This document shows, in pieces, positions 5,630-12,983 of a stretch of 28,904 bases of DNA. Origin of the DNA: Thermoplasmatales archaeon SW_10_69_26 (GTDB lineage Archaea > Thermoplasmatota > SW-10-69-26); NCBI GenBank assembly GCA_003009755.1, contig PXUB01000031.1:1-28904 (forward strand), given 5' to 3'. Below the pieces are notes generated by a model. It was given only the letters and a program-made list of their open reading frames with translations. It searched no databases and was not told the DNA's origin. Position 1 is the stretch's first letter, and every line of letters begins with the position of its first letter. A program made the position numbers and the translations under genes.

Positions 5630-8013
5630 TCCCTGAGCGAGGCCTGCGAGGGCCGGCCCGCCAGCTCGTCCTCGTCCTCGCCGAAGTAGGAGAGGACGCG
5701 GTGAGCCGCCGGGACGACCTGCTTGTCGATGTAGTAGTCGGCGTCGAGCTCCTCGTCCTCGGCCAGGAAGTCGATCAGGCGGGCGCGCTCGCTGACGAGG
5801 TCCCCGTCGTCGACGATGACGTACCCGATCTTGGACCCGATCGGGGCCTCGAAGCCCTCCTCCTGCTCGCGGGCCCGCTGCACGGCCATGGCGTGGGGCT
5901 GTTTGGAGCTGTAGTCCTCGGGGTCCATCGTGAGCGTCTTGTGGATGAGCAGGTCCTCGAGGGGGACCTCGCCGTCGCGCAGGGCCTGAACGGCGTCCTT
6001 GGCGAAGCGGGTGGCCTCGTCGGGGTTCTGGTCGGACAACAGCGTGTCGATCACGGTCTGTTGGACGTCCTTGGCGTACTCGCACCAGTCGCCGCGGCGG
6101 ACCTCGAGCCCGCGCACGACCGTGTCGCCCTCGAGCGTGCGGCCGGCGTAGCGTTTCTTGGCGCCGGTGAAGAACAGCGTGTCGAAGCGGGCTTCGACCT
6201 CGAGCTCGATCGGCAGCTCCTCGTTGACGGCGTCGATGAAGGCCTCGACGGCCTCGTCCTCGCCGACCATGACGCTGTCGGTGTCGCCGTACAGCACCTC
6301 GAGCCCCATCTCGTCGGCCATGTCGACGGCGCGTTGGATGAAGTGCCGGCCCCAGGCGGTCGTGGCTTCGGCGCAAGGCACCGACTGCCAGCGGGCGCCC
6401 GACCAGCCCATGTAGCCGTAGAAGGCGTTCGTGAGGACCTTGATCGCCTGCTCCTCGACCGCGAGGTTCTTGCGCTGCTGCGTGCCGGGGCTCAGGTCGG
6501 CCATCTCCTCCTTGAGGTCCCCGCGCTGGTCGATGAGCTGCTGGAGCAACCGCTTGAAGAAGCCGTCGGGTTCGGCGCGGAACCGGTGGTCGACCTCGGG
6601 GGCCTCGTAGGCGTCCACGTCCACGTCGACGCCAGGCGGGACGTAGGTGTCCGGGGAGACGTTGTGCGCGACCATGATCGAGGGGTACATCGACGAGAAG
6701 TCGAGGTAGACGACGTCCTCGTGGATGCCGGCCGGGGGCTCGAGCACGACGCCGCCCTCGTAGTCGGCGCTGCCCTGGTGGGCGCGCTTGTCGGGCGCCA
6801 GGACGTTGCGTCGGTGGGCCTCGGCCAGCAGGTACCAGTCGGCCTGCCGGCCCCGCCCCATGCGCGAGCCGTCGGAGAGGTCCTGGTAGGTCCGCTGGCA
6901 GAGGCCCCGTTGCAGCGGGAGCAGGTTCTCGGCGATGCCGAGCGCCATGAGGGCGTCGTCCTCTGCGTAGGCGAGCAGCTCCTCGCGCCGGTCGGCATCG
7001 TCCCAGATCTCGGCCATGTTGGCCGAGTCGAGACCGTCGTGGTCGCCCTCGTCGACGCCCAGGTGCTCGGCCACGCGCTCGAGGGTCTGCACCTTGACGT
7101 CCGGCAGGTCGCGTTGGGCCATCTGGTAGCCGTCGACGTTGCCGCGCCCGGTGACCGTGACCGCCTTGTCGCGCCCGGCCTGCCGGATCTCGGGGGTGGA
7201 TCCATCGCGACCGACCTGGACCTCGATGCCGTGCTCCTCGGCGCGGTCGACGAGGTAGGGCCAGTCGAAGTTGTCGCCGTTGTAGGTCACGAGCACGTCG
7301 GGGTCGCGCTCGCGGATCGTGCGCGCCAGGTCCTGGACGAGCTCGCGGTCGGAGGCCTCGTCGGGCTTGGTGAGCACCTCGGTGTAGCCGTCGTCGCCAG
7401 CGATCGAGGCGACGACGATCGGGTCCGAGCTGGCGTCGGGCGTGACGTGCGGGTTGTAAACCTCGAGGTCGAAGGCCAGAAGGTCCAGGTCGACCGCGGC
7501 CTCGAGGTCTTGCTCGATCGCGTCCACCTCCATCGCGCCGGGGACCTCGTCGCTCTCGGTCGCCTCGATCCGGGTCCAGGCGAGCGGGCGCACGTCTCGG
7601 TCGACCATGAACCGGTTGACGAAGAGGACGTCGTCCTCGCGTGTGGACGCGACGGCATCCATCGATCGGAACTTGCGCCGCAAGGCGGGCACGTTGCCCG
7701 GATGGTGCGCGACGACGCGCACGGCCTCGAGCTCCGCGAGGTCCTCGCTGCGCGTGACGACCTCGCAGCGCTCGGGTGCGATCTCACCGGCCGTGGTGCG
7801 CTGCAGCGTGTGCGCGAGCTTGTCCGCCTCGGCGCTCTCGGCAGGGACGGCGTAGAAGTACGGCTCGAAGTCGGACACGAGCGCGGTGTGCGTGTCCTGC
7901 TCGCCCGCGAGCCACAAGCGCGGCCAGGCGCGGCCGTTCACCGTGACGTAGTCGACGGTGAGCAGCGTGCCCTCGATCGTGTGCGTGGCTTCCGAGCCCG
8001 CCTGCTCCGGCAT
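5617..8013 (-). CDS. polB: Family B DNA polymerase with proofreading exonuclease
   Basis: This replicative-type enzyme copies DNA and proofreads 3' ends. The 798 residues match the archaeal family-B length. The N-terminal domain (1-175) is followed by the exonuclease: FDLEVYN (D182, E184), YNGDNFDWPYL (244-254) and YAEDDALM (349-356). The polymerase motifs are intact: DFSSMYPSI (438-446, motif A), KVLTNAFYGYMGW (525-537, motif B) and YGDTDS (575-580, motif C). KKRYAG (619-624) is also typical. All catalytic acids are present, so both activities are expected. There is no intein at the usual sites. The ATG at 8013 follows a minus-strand TATA box at about 8036-8046. The last 13 bases overlap the next gene. 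Confidence 0.97.
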   Translation of the reverse strand: MPEQAGSEATHTIEGTLLTVDYVTVNGRAWPRLWLAGEQDTHTALVSDFEPYFYAVPAESAEADKLAHTLQRTTAGEIAPERCEVVTRSEDLAELEAVRVVAHHPGNVPALRRKFRSMDAVASTREDDVLFVNRFMVDRDVRPLAWTRIEATESDEVPGAMEVDAIEQDLEAAVDLDLLAFDLEVYNPHVTPDASSDPIVVASIAGDDGYTEVLTKPDEASDRELVQDLARTIRERDPDVLVTYNGDNFDWPYLVDRAEEHGIEVQVGRDGSTPEIRQAGRDKAVTVTGRGNVDGYQMAQRDLPDVKVQTLERVAEHLGVDEGDHDGLDSANMAEIWDDADRREELLAYAEDDALMALGIAENLLPLQRGLCQRTYQDLSDGSRMGRGRQADWYLLAEAHRRNVLAPDKRAHQGSADYEGGVVLEPPAGIHEDVVYLDFSSMYPSIMVAHNVSPDTYVPPGVDVDVDAYEAPEVDHRFRAEPDGFFKRLLQQLIDQRGDLKEEMADLSPGTQQRKNLAVEEQAIKVLTNAFYGYMGWSGARWQSVPCAEATTAWGRHFIQRAVDMADEMGLEVLYGDTDSVMVGEDEAVEAFIDAVNEELPIELEVEARFDTLFFTGAKKRYAGRTLEGDTVVRGLEVRRGDWCEYAKDVQQTVIDTLLSDQNPDEATRFAKDAVQALRDGEVPLEDLLIHKTLTMDPEDYSSKQPHAMAVQRAREQEEGFEAPIGSKIGYVIVDDGDLVSERARLIDFLAEDEELDADYYIDKQVVPAAHRVLSYFGEDEDELAGRPSQASLREWSG

Positions 8014-8035
8014 CGAGCCCAGCTAGGGGCTTCCA

Positions 8036-8046
8036 CGTATAGAGGT
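8036..8046 (-). promoter_or_regulatory. TATA box of polB
   Basis: The minus strand reads CCTCTATACG, centred 28 bases before the polB ATG. The 56-base gap 8014-8069 holds nothing else. Confidence 0.5.
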
Positions 8047-8069
8047 GGCGTCGGAGGTCGCGGCCGGCC

Positions 8070-8654
8070 TCACCCGGAGCTGTTCGTCGCGTTCCCGCCG
8101 GCGTCTGCGGACGTGTAGCGGACGACGTACTGCTCTTGGCCGATGATCGGCTGGTTGAAGCCGCGGTCGCTGGGCTCGCCGTTGGCGAGGATCTCGAAGG
8201 AACCCTCGCCGTTGGCGACGTACTCCTCGCCCTGGTCGGTCACGATCTTGTCCTGCGTGACGGTCCACCCGAGCGTCTCGAACAGGCAGCCCAACGTCGG
8301 CCGCGTCTCGTGCACGTGGACCATGGCGCCGTTGGCGTCCTGCCGACCGTTCTCGAAGTGGACGCGCGGGTCGGCGAGCTGGTACCGCTGGGCGGAGAAG
8401 TCGTAGGGTTCCTCGCTGTCGAGGTAGACCTCGAGGCGCGCGTGTTCGTGCTCTTGGGTACCGGTGAACACCTCGTCGCACGAGATGACCTCCCCCTGGG
8501 CGGAGGCTCCGTCGTCGAAGAAGCCGGCCTGGTTGGCGGCGACGATGCCACCGAAGACCAGCAAGACTCCGGCGAAGAGAGCGATCAGACCCAAGTTCCC
8601 GCTGACGAAGCTCTCGCCTCCGGAGGGCGAGGCCGGTCCTTTACCACCAGGCAA
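8070..8654 (-). CDS. Membrane-anchored protein with His-rich extracytoplasmic domain
   Basis: The 194-residue product has one N-terminal membrane helix (about 21-40) and an outside domain. The domain contains HEHARLEVYL (69-78), VHFENG (98-103) and MVHVHETRPTLGCLFETLGW (111-130). Paired histidines (H69, H71, H99, H113, H115) with Cys59 and Cys123 suggest metal binding or a disulphide. The spacing of 'HxHxxL', 'HfE' and 'HxH...TLG.xF' resembles archaeal anchored proteins of unknown function, some annotated near thiol-disulphide enzymes; no thioredoxin CxxC is present. The start is TTG at 8654, the only in-frame start. GAGGTGA, a strong match to the archaeal anti-Shine-Dalgarno, lies 6 bases upstream. 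No TATA box is clear. Confidence 0.65.
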   Translation of the reverse strand: MPGGKGPASPSGGESFVSGNLGLIALFAGVLLVFGGIVAANQAGFFDDGASAQGEVISCDEVFTGTQEHEHARLEVYLDSEEPYDFSAQRYQLADPRVHFENGRQDANGAMVHVHETRPTLGCLFETLGWTVTQDKIVTDQGEEYVANGEGSFEILANGEPSDRGFNQPIIGQEQYVVRYTSADAGGNATNSSG

Positions 8655-8660
8655 CCACGT

Positions 8661-8667
8661 TCACCTC
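8661..8667 (-). promoter_or_regulatory. Strong ribosome-binding site that fixes a TTG start
   Basis: GAGGTGA on the minus strand matches the archaeal 16S rRNA 3' end and sits 6 bases before the TTG at 8654. There is no ATG or GTG in a suitable place, so this site decides the start. Confidence 0.7.
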
Positions 8668-8737
8668 TACGGTAGGCTCGGTAGCGGACGGTCCTACATC
8701 AAGCTTCCCGTGTGGGTTGAGGTCCAGGCCGCCCACC

Positions 8738-9082
8738 TCACGCCAGCGCACCCTGGTGGCGGTAGGCCATGTAATAGGTGAGGGCGGCGAACCCGAGGAT
8801 GCCGGGCAGGGGCAACACGATGAACATCTCGCTGGCGCGGTAGATGTAGCCGCTGACGGCGACGATCGCGTACACCAGGAACACGGGCAAGGTGGCCAGG
8901 CCGGCGCGGACGTGGCGGCGGAACCCGTCCAGCCAGGCGGCCTCCTCCTCGAGCGCGACCTCGAAGCTGGCCTGCTCGCCCTCGTCGAGATCGTTCCCGT
9001 GCACCCGGCCGCGGTGCAGCGCGAGATCGCGAGCCTCCCGGAAGCCTTCCCCGCACCGCGAGCAGCGGACGGGTTCGGCCAT
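8738..9082 (-). CDS. C2H2 zinc-finger protein with two membrane helices
   Basis: The 114-residue product begins with a classical zinc finger, C7-x2-C10-x12-H23-x4-H28, followed by an acidic stretch (31-50). Two hydrophobic helices (about 64-81 and 86-105) form the C-terminus. This layout, one C2H2 finger fused to a two-helix membrane unit, could serve regulation or protein-protein contact at the membrane. The function is not known. The start ATG overlaps the TGA of the upstream membrane protein (TGATG), so the two are translated together and probably work together. Confidence 0.75.
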   Translation of the reverse strand: MAEPVRCSRCGEGFREARDLALHRGRVHGNDLDEGEQASFEVALEEEAAWLDGFRRHVRAGLATLPVFLVYAIVAVSGYIYRASEMFIVLPLPGILGFAALTYYMAYRHQGALA

Positions 9083-10470
9083 CAGCCGGCACCTCCCAGC
9101 GCGCCGACGCCGGAAGCGGCCAGCCAGAGGCCGACGACCGTGTAGACGACCATGAGGATGGTGACCGGGAGCTCGCTTTTCAGGGCCTGGACGCGACTGG
9201 CGAAGGATCCGAAGGCGACCTCGTGGGCGCCGACGACGGCGAGCACGTGCGCGAGCACGACGAGGGTCATCTGGAAGGCGACGATGCGCGTCCCCCAGGC
9301 GGCCGGGATCGTCCAGGCCACGGCCTCGGCCGGGCCAAGGGCGAGGGGGTCGGACAGCGTCTCCCACAGCAACGGGAGGGCCTCGTAGAGGTAGGGGCCG
9401 GCGTGGGCGAGGTGGTAGCCGGCGGCGATCGGCACAAGGCCCACCGCCAAGCGGGCCCCGACGCGGCCCAGCGGGCGAAGGGAGCCGGCCACGCGCCGGG
9501 CGGCCTCGGCGCAGGCCCAGAAGGCTGCGAGGAACAGGGCCAACCCGAGGACCAGCAGCCCGAGGTGGGCCAGGGTCCCCCCGCCCAGGCGCGCGATCCC
9601 GGCTCGACCGGGCGGGGTGGCGAGGAACCCGTCGAAGTTGACCCCGTACAAGAGCACGATCAGGAAGCTGGCCCCGGCCGCGCCGCGGGCCTGCTTGTCG
9701 CCCATGCGAGCCAGCGGGTTGGTGATCTGGACGCCCTCGTCCGTCAGCTGGAGGGGAGCCATCGTGGACCACCATGCGAACACGCGGTCGAACACCTCGA
9801 CCTCGGCCAGCCAGACCCGCGAGCCGAACACCATCATGCCGAGCACGGTGAAGGCGCTGTAGGCGATCGCCAGGCGGGCGAGCACGATGGCGTCCTGGCC
9901 AGGGGTGACGATCTCGAGGCCGACGAGCGCCACGAGCAGGATCACGGACGGCCAGGCGCCGACCTCGCGTGGGTAGCGGTAGGGGCGCTCGTCGGCTCGC
10001 AGGGTCTCGGCGACGCCGGCCAGGGCGCGGAACGGGCTGACGAGCAGCCAGAGGTTGCCGACGAGGTAGCAGACCAGCGGCAGGGCGGTCCACGTGCCCA
10101 GCCAGACCAACCGCGGGCCAGCCCAGCCGAAGTTCCACGGGCTCAGCCCGGGCGCGAGCACGCCCAGCCAGAGGATCAAACCGGCCACGCGGGCGACGCC
10201 GACGAGGCCTCGGGGCAGGCCGGTCACGTCGCCGGGACCGATCGGTTCGGCCTCGCCGGGGTTCCGTGGGTCCGATCGGGTGAGGAAGACGCCGACGAGG
10301 GCGAAGGACAAGGCCACGACGCCGGCGCCGGCGACCCACACGATCCAGATCGGGAGGCTGGCGGCCGACACGTCGGCCCCCGTGCCGCCGGCGTGCGCGA
10401 GGGCCGGCATCGCCACGGCCACCAGGCTGAGGACGGCGGCGAGGACGGGAGGCCGGTCCCTCGCGGGCAT
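9082..10470 (-). CDS. Polytopic membrane protein (resembles proteins annotated 'fenitrothion hydrolase')
   Basis: The 462-residue product has an N-terminal signal-like segment (8-26, ending LAHAGG) and about ten hydrophobic helices. The start of the mature part (LPIWIVWVAGAGVVALSF) and the block GNLWLLVSPFRAL (138-150), followed by 'RPYRYPREVGAWPSV', resemble a bacterial and haloarchaeal family often labelled fenitrothion hydrolase. That label has weak support and the true role is unknown. The match is from memory of motifs, so moderate. No catalytic motif is evident. ATG 10470 is chosen as the start of the signal peptide; MGPP at about 10497 is a longer option but would overlap the likely TATA box (10494-10502). 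The next gene, a zinc-finger membrane protein, overlaps its stop. Confidence 0.65.
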   Translation of the reverse strand: MPARDRPPVLAAVLSLVAVAMPALAHAGGTGADVSAASLPIWIVWVAGAGVVALSFALVGVFLTRSDPRNPGEAEPIGPGDVTGLPRGLVGVARVAGLILWLGVLAPGLSPWNFGWAGPRLVWLGTWTALPLVCYLVGNLWLLVSPFRALAGVAETLRADERPYRYPREVGAWPSVILLVALVGLEIVTPGQDAIVLARLAIAYSAFTVLGMMVFGSRVWLAEVEVFDRVFAWWSTMAPLQLTDEGVQITNPLARMGDKQARGAAGASFLIVLLYGVNFDGFLATPPGRAGIARLGGGTLAHLGLLVLGLALFLAAFWACAEAARRVAGSLRPLGRVGARLAVGLVPIAAGYHLAHAGPYLYEALPLLWETLSDPLALGPAEAVAWTIPAAWGTRIVAFQMTLVVLAHVLAVVGAHEVAFGSFASRVQALKSELPVTILMVVYTVVGLWLAASGVGALGGAG

Positions 10471-10493
10471 CGCGGCACCGGTTAGGGGCGGGC

Positions 10494-10502
10494 CCATATC
10501 AG
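10494..10502 (-). promoter_or_regulatory. TATA-like element for the polytopic membrane protein
   Basis: The minus strand reads CTGATATGG about 28 bases before the ATG at 10470, which would give a leaderless transcript. It is a weak match to consensus. Confidence 0.35.
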
Positions 10503-10639
10503 GCTGTCGGGACCGGCGGGGTCGGCTGGGCCTGCTTGGGGTCGCCCTCGCGGACCCGACGGGTTTTTCGTGGGGGAGCCCGGCTGGCGGGCCCGTGGTC
10601 GCAGGCACGTCGACCTCCGAGCCGACGAGGGCCGAGAGC

Positions 10640-11367
10640 GTGGGCGCCGTCGTCGAGCTCGTCCGCCCCGGCAACGTCGTCATGGCGGGCGTGGGCGCGA
10701 TCGTTGGGGCCCTCGTCGCTGCCGGTCCCGGCGCCTGGCTCAGCGTGGCCGCCGCCGCGCTGGCGACCGCGCTCGTGACGGCCGGCGGCAACGCGGTGAA
10801 CGACGTCACCGATCGCCGGATCGACGAGCGCGCCCACCCGGGACGACCGATCCCCTCGGGGCGGTTGTCGGCCAAGGCGGCCAGCGCGATCGCGGCCGCG
10901 GCCTTCGCCCTCGCGTTGGGGCTGGCCGCCGGGGTGTCGTGGCCGCTGGTGGCCGTCGTCGCGGCGGCCCAAGTCCTGTTGATCGGGTACGAGGGCCTGT
11001 GGAAGGCCCGTGGGTTGGTCGGCAACGTCGTGGTCGCGAGCCTCGTGGGGGCGACGTTCGTCGCCGGCGCGGTGGCCGTCGGCCGCGTGACGCCGCCCGT
11101 GGGCTTTTTAGCTGGCTTGGCCTTCTTGGCGAACGTGGCTCGGGAAGTCTGGGGTTGGCGAGCGCGTTGACGCTCGGCGCCGTCGGGCTCTCCGTGCTGG
11201 CCTTGCTGGTCGAGTTCGGCGGCTGGGTGTTCGCTCTCGTCGTCGGCCTCGCCGATGCCGTGTTCCTGGCGGCCGTGTTCGCCCAGACCCCGGCCCGGGC
11301 CCAACGGCTGTCCAAGCGAGCCATGCTGGCCGCCCTGGTCGCTTTCGCCCTTGGTGGAACGCTATGA
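10640..11367 (+). pseudogene. Digeranylgeranylglyceryl phosphate synthase (UbiA family), internally deleted and frameshifted
   Basis: UbiA enzymes of this type add the second geranylgeranyl chain to GGGP in archaeal lipid synthesis. The first frame (GTG 10640, or GTG 10595) gives LVRPGN near the start and the first Asp motif, NDVTDRRID, followed by HPGRPIPSGRLS. It is readable through FLANVAREV (about 11150) and then stops at TGA 11168-11170. The second frame resumes at about 11153 with LASALTLGAVG and runs to RAQRLSKRAMLAALVAFALGG, the normal C-terminus, ending at 11365-11367. The expected segment 'xKDxEDxEGD...Tlp...G' between them is absent, so roughly 30 residues with the second catalytic Asp motif are lost together with the frame. 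The stop overlaps the GGGP synthase ATG (ATGA). It is either a pseudogene or an assembly deletion. Confidence 0.82.
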
Positions 11368-12107
11368 CCGTCTGGTCCGAGCTCACGCGCGATCGAGACA
11401 ACCGCCCGCTGCACGCCACGTTGATCGACCCCGCCTCGACCCCGGGTGAGGAGGCTCGCCCGATCGCCGAGGCCGCCGCCGACGCCGGCAGCGACCTGTT
11501 CCTGCTCGGCGGGTCCACGGACGTCTCCAAGTCCGACGTCCAGGAGTGTGTGGAGGCGATCGAGGAGGTGGCCGAGGTGCCCGTGTTCCTGTTCCCCTCC
11601 GGGTCCGACCAGTTCGCGCCCGGTCTCGACGGTCTGTTGTTCACGCTGACGGTGAACTCGACGCGGCCCGAGCTCATCGTCGAGGAGCCGGCCAAGGGGG
11701 CGACCCCGGTCCGCAAGTCGGGCCTGGAGGCCGTGACGACGGCCTACGTGATCGTCGAGCCCGGCATGACGGTCGGCGAGGTCGCCGAGGCCAACCTCGT
11801 CACGCGCGACATCGAGGGCTGCCAGCGCGCCGCCCGGTATGCATCCCTGGCCGACGTGCTCGGCCTCGACGCGATCTACCTCGAGGCCGGCAGCGGCGCG
11901 CCCGATCCCGTGCCCGAGGACATGATCGAGGCCGCCGCCGAGCCCGACGTCCCCATGATCGTCGGGGGCGGCATCCGTTCGCCCGAGGCCGCCGCCGAGG
12001 CGGCCCGCGCGGGAGCAGACCTGATCGTGACGGGCACGCTGGCCGAGGACGGGGACCTCGAGGAGCTCGAGGCCCTCATCGAGCGGCTGGGCAAGGTACA
12101 GGGTTGA
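11364..12107 (+). CDS. Geranylgeranylglyceryl phosphate synthase
   Basis: This TIM-barrel enzyme joins geranylgeranyl diphosphate to sn-glycerol-1-phosphate, the first committed step of archaeal ether lipids. The 247 residues include HATLIDPAST (17-26), AGSDLFLLGGS (41-51), PVFLFPSG (73-80), the active-site strand YLEAGSGAP (172-180), VGGGIRS (200-206) and ADLIVTGT (218-225), the last two forming the phosphate site. Its length and motifs fit the longer group II form rather than the short haloarchaeal one. The ATG overlaps the stop of the broken ubiA gene, so both belonged to one translationally coupled unit. The next two steps of the pathway are therefore adjacent. Confidence 0.95.
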   Translation: MTVWSELTRDRDNRPLHATLIDPASTPGEEARPIAEAAADAGSDLFLLGGSTDVSKSDVQECVEAIEEVAEVPVFLFPSGSDQFAPGLDGLLFTLTVNSTRPELIVEEPAKGATPVRKSGLEAVTTAYVIVEPGMTVGEVAEANLVTRDIEGCQRAARYASLADVLGLDAIYLEAGSGAPDPVPEDMIEAAAEPDVPMIVGGGIRSPEAAAEAARAGADLIVTGTLAEDGDLEELEALIERLGKVQG

Positions 12108-12152
12108 GCCACCAGCGGCCCCGAGCGGCCGAGGTTGTTCCGGCGAATCCAG

Positions 12153-12193
12153 TCATACACCTAAGTATGAGGAACTCATATTGTTGAGTATGA
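12153..12193 (+). promoter_or_regulatory. Tandem palindromic operator over the antitoxin promoter and start codon
   Basis: Two copies of the inverted repeat TCATA-N8-TATGA occur at 12153-12170 and 12176-12193, exactly 23 bases apart; the second includes the ATG at 12190. The inner arms also form the perfect palindrome TATGAG-GAA-CTCATA (12166-12180). The likely TATA element (CCTAAGTATG) is inside the first copy. AbrB-type antitoxins bind such repeats to repress their own operon. This layout would block both transcription start and ribosome access. Confidence 0.7.
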
Positions 12194-12459
12194 TCGACCT
12201 CGAGGCGAAGGTCGGCGCTCGGGGCCAGGCCGTGATCCCGAAGCCGATCCGAGACCAGATGGGCATCCAACCGGGGGACCAGGTCTCGTTCCGCATCGAG
12301 GACGGACGGATCGTCGTCGAGAAGGTCGACCCCGACGAGCTGTTGGACGAGTTCCTCTCAGCCTACGAGAAACGCCAGCTCCCCGAGGACGTCGACTGGG
12401 ATCGCGAGCATGGGTCCCAGTACGACCAGCGCTTCGATCGCGCCCGTCAGGAGGACTGA
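12190..12459 (+). CDS. AbrB/SpoVT-type antitoxin
   Basis: The 89-residue product has an N-terminal swapped-hairpin AbrB domain: VGARGQAVIPKPIRDQMGIQPGDQVSFRIEDGRIVVEKV. The C-terminal acidic part (about 45-89), with DELLDEFLSAYEK and Asp/Arg-rich ends, likely wraps the toxin. It is the partner of the PIN protein 2 bases downstream, so the pair is a VapBC-type toxin-antitoxin module. The ATG at 12190 is preferred over TTG codons at 12181/12184 because it matches the family start and lies at the edge of the palindromic operator. Binding of that operator by the antitoxin, alone or with the toxin, is inferred. Confidence 0.88.
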   Translation: MIDLEAKVGARGQAVIPKPIRDQMGIQPGDQVSFRIEDGRIVVEKVDPDELLDEFLSAYEKRQLPEDVDWDREHGSQYDQRFDRARQED

Positions 12460-12461
12460 CG

Positions 12462-12878
12462 GTGCGCTACTTGGATGCGAACGTGTTCGTGTTCGCGGTC
12501 CTCGACGAAGGACCCCGCGGCGAGAGAGCCCGCGCGCTCCTACGAAAGGTCGTCGGAGAGGATGGCCGAGCTGCAACGTCCACGCTTGCGATCGACGAGG
12601 TCGTCTGGAGCCTCCAGGGCGAAGGGCCACGCGATGTCGCGATCCAGGAGGGCCAGCGCCTGATGGACTTGCCCAACCTGGAGGTGTTCGATGTCACCGC
12701 CGAGGACACGTTCGATGCTCTGAGTTTGATGGAGGACGAGGACACGCTGGATCCACGAGACGCGATCCACGCCGCCGTCGCCATCAACCACGGCATCTTC
12801 ACCGTCGTCTCCGACGATCCCGACCTCGACGGTCTGCCCGACGTGGAACGTCAGGGACTCGTGGAGACGGCCAATTGA
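12462..12878 (+). CDS. vapC: PIN-domain ribonuclease toxin (VapC family)
   Basis: PIN toxins cleave RNA and stop growth unless held by the antitoxin. The 138-residue product has the conserved acids: D5 in YLDANVF, E46 in AIDEVVW, D100 in DPRDAIHAAVAINHG and D118/D119 in VVSDDPDLDG. All are present, so the toxin is probably active. The start is GTG 12462, 2 bases after the antitoxin stop, with GGAGG 7 bases upstream. The pair forms a two-gene operon. The RNA target cannot be read from sequence. Its codon use does not differ obviously from its neighbours, but such modules move often. Confidence 0.92.
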   Translation: MRYLDANVFVFAVLDEGPRGERARALLRKVVGEDGRAATSTLAIDEVVWSLQGEGPRDVAIQEGQRLMDLPNLEVFDVTAEDTFDALSLMEDEDTLDPRDAIHAAVAINHGIFTVVSDDPDLDGLPDVERQGLVETAN

Positions 12879-12983
12879 GGCCGTTCCTACCGCCAGCCGG
12901 GGGTTCCGGACACCGGTCACGCCCCACGCCACAGCCCAAGGTTCATCCGACGCCGAGCCCAATAGCACGGCGGAGGCTCACCG

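Noticed and set aside
5617-8013. Possible intein in DNA polymerase B.
   Set aside because: Motifs A, B and C are uninterrupted and the total length is normal.
5701-8118. An 805-codon open frame on the plus strand opposite polB, and similar long antisense frames at 15628-16524, 22650-24164 and 24905-26344.
   Set aside because: They mirror proven genes, their composition is Val/Leu/Gly/Asp-rich as expected from antisense of GC-rich codons, and they show no domain motif.
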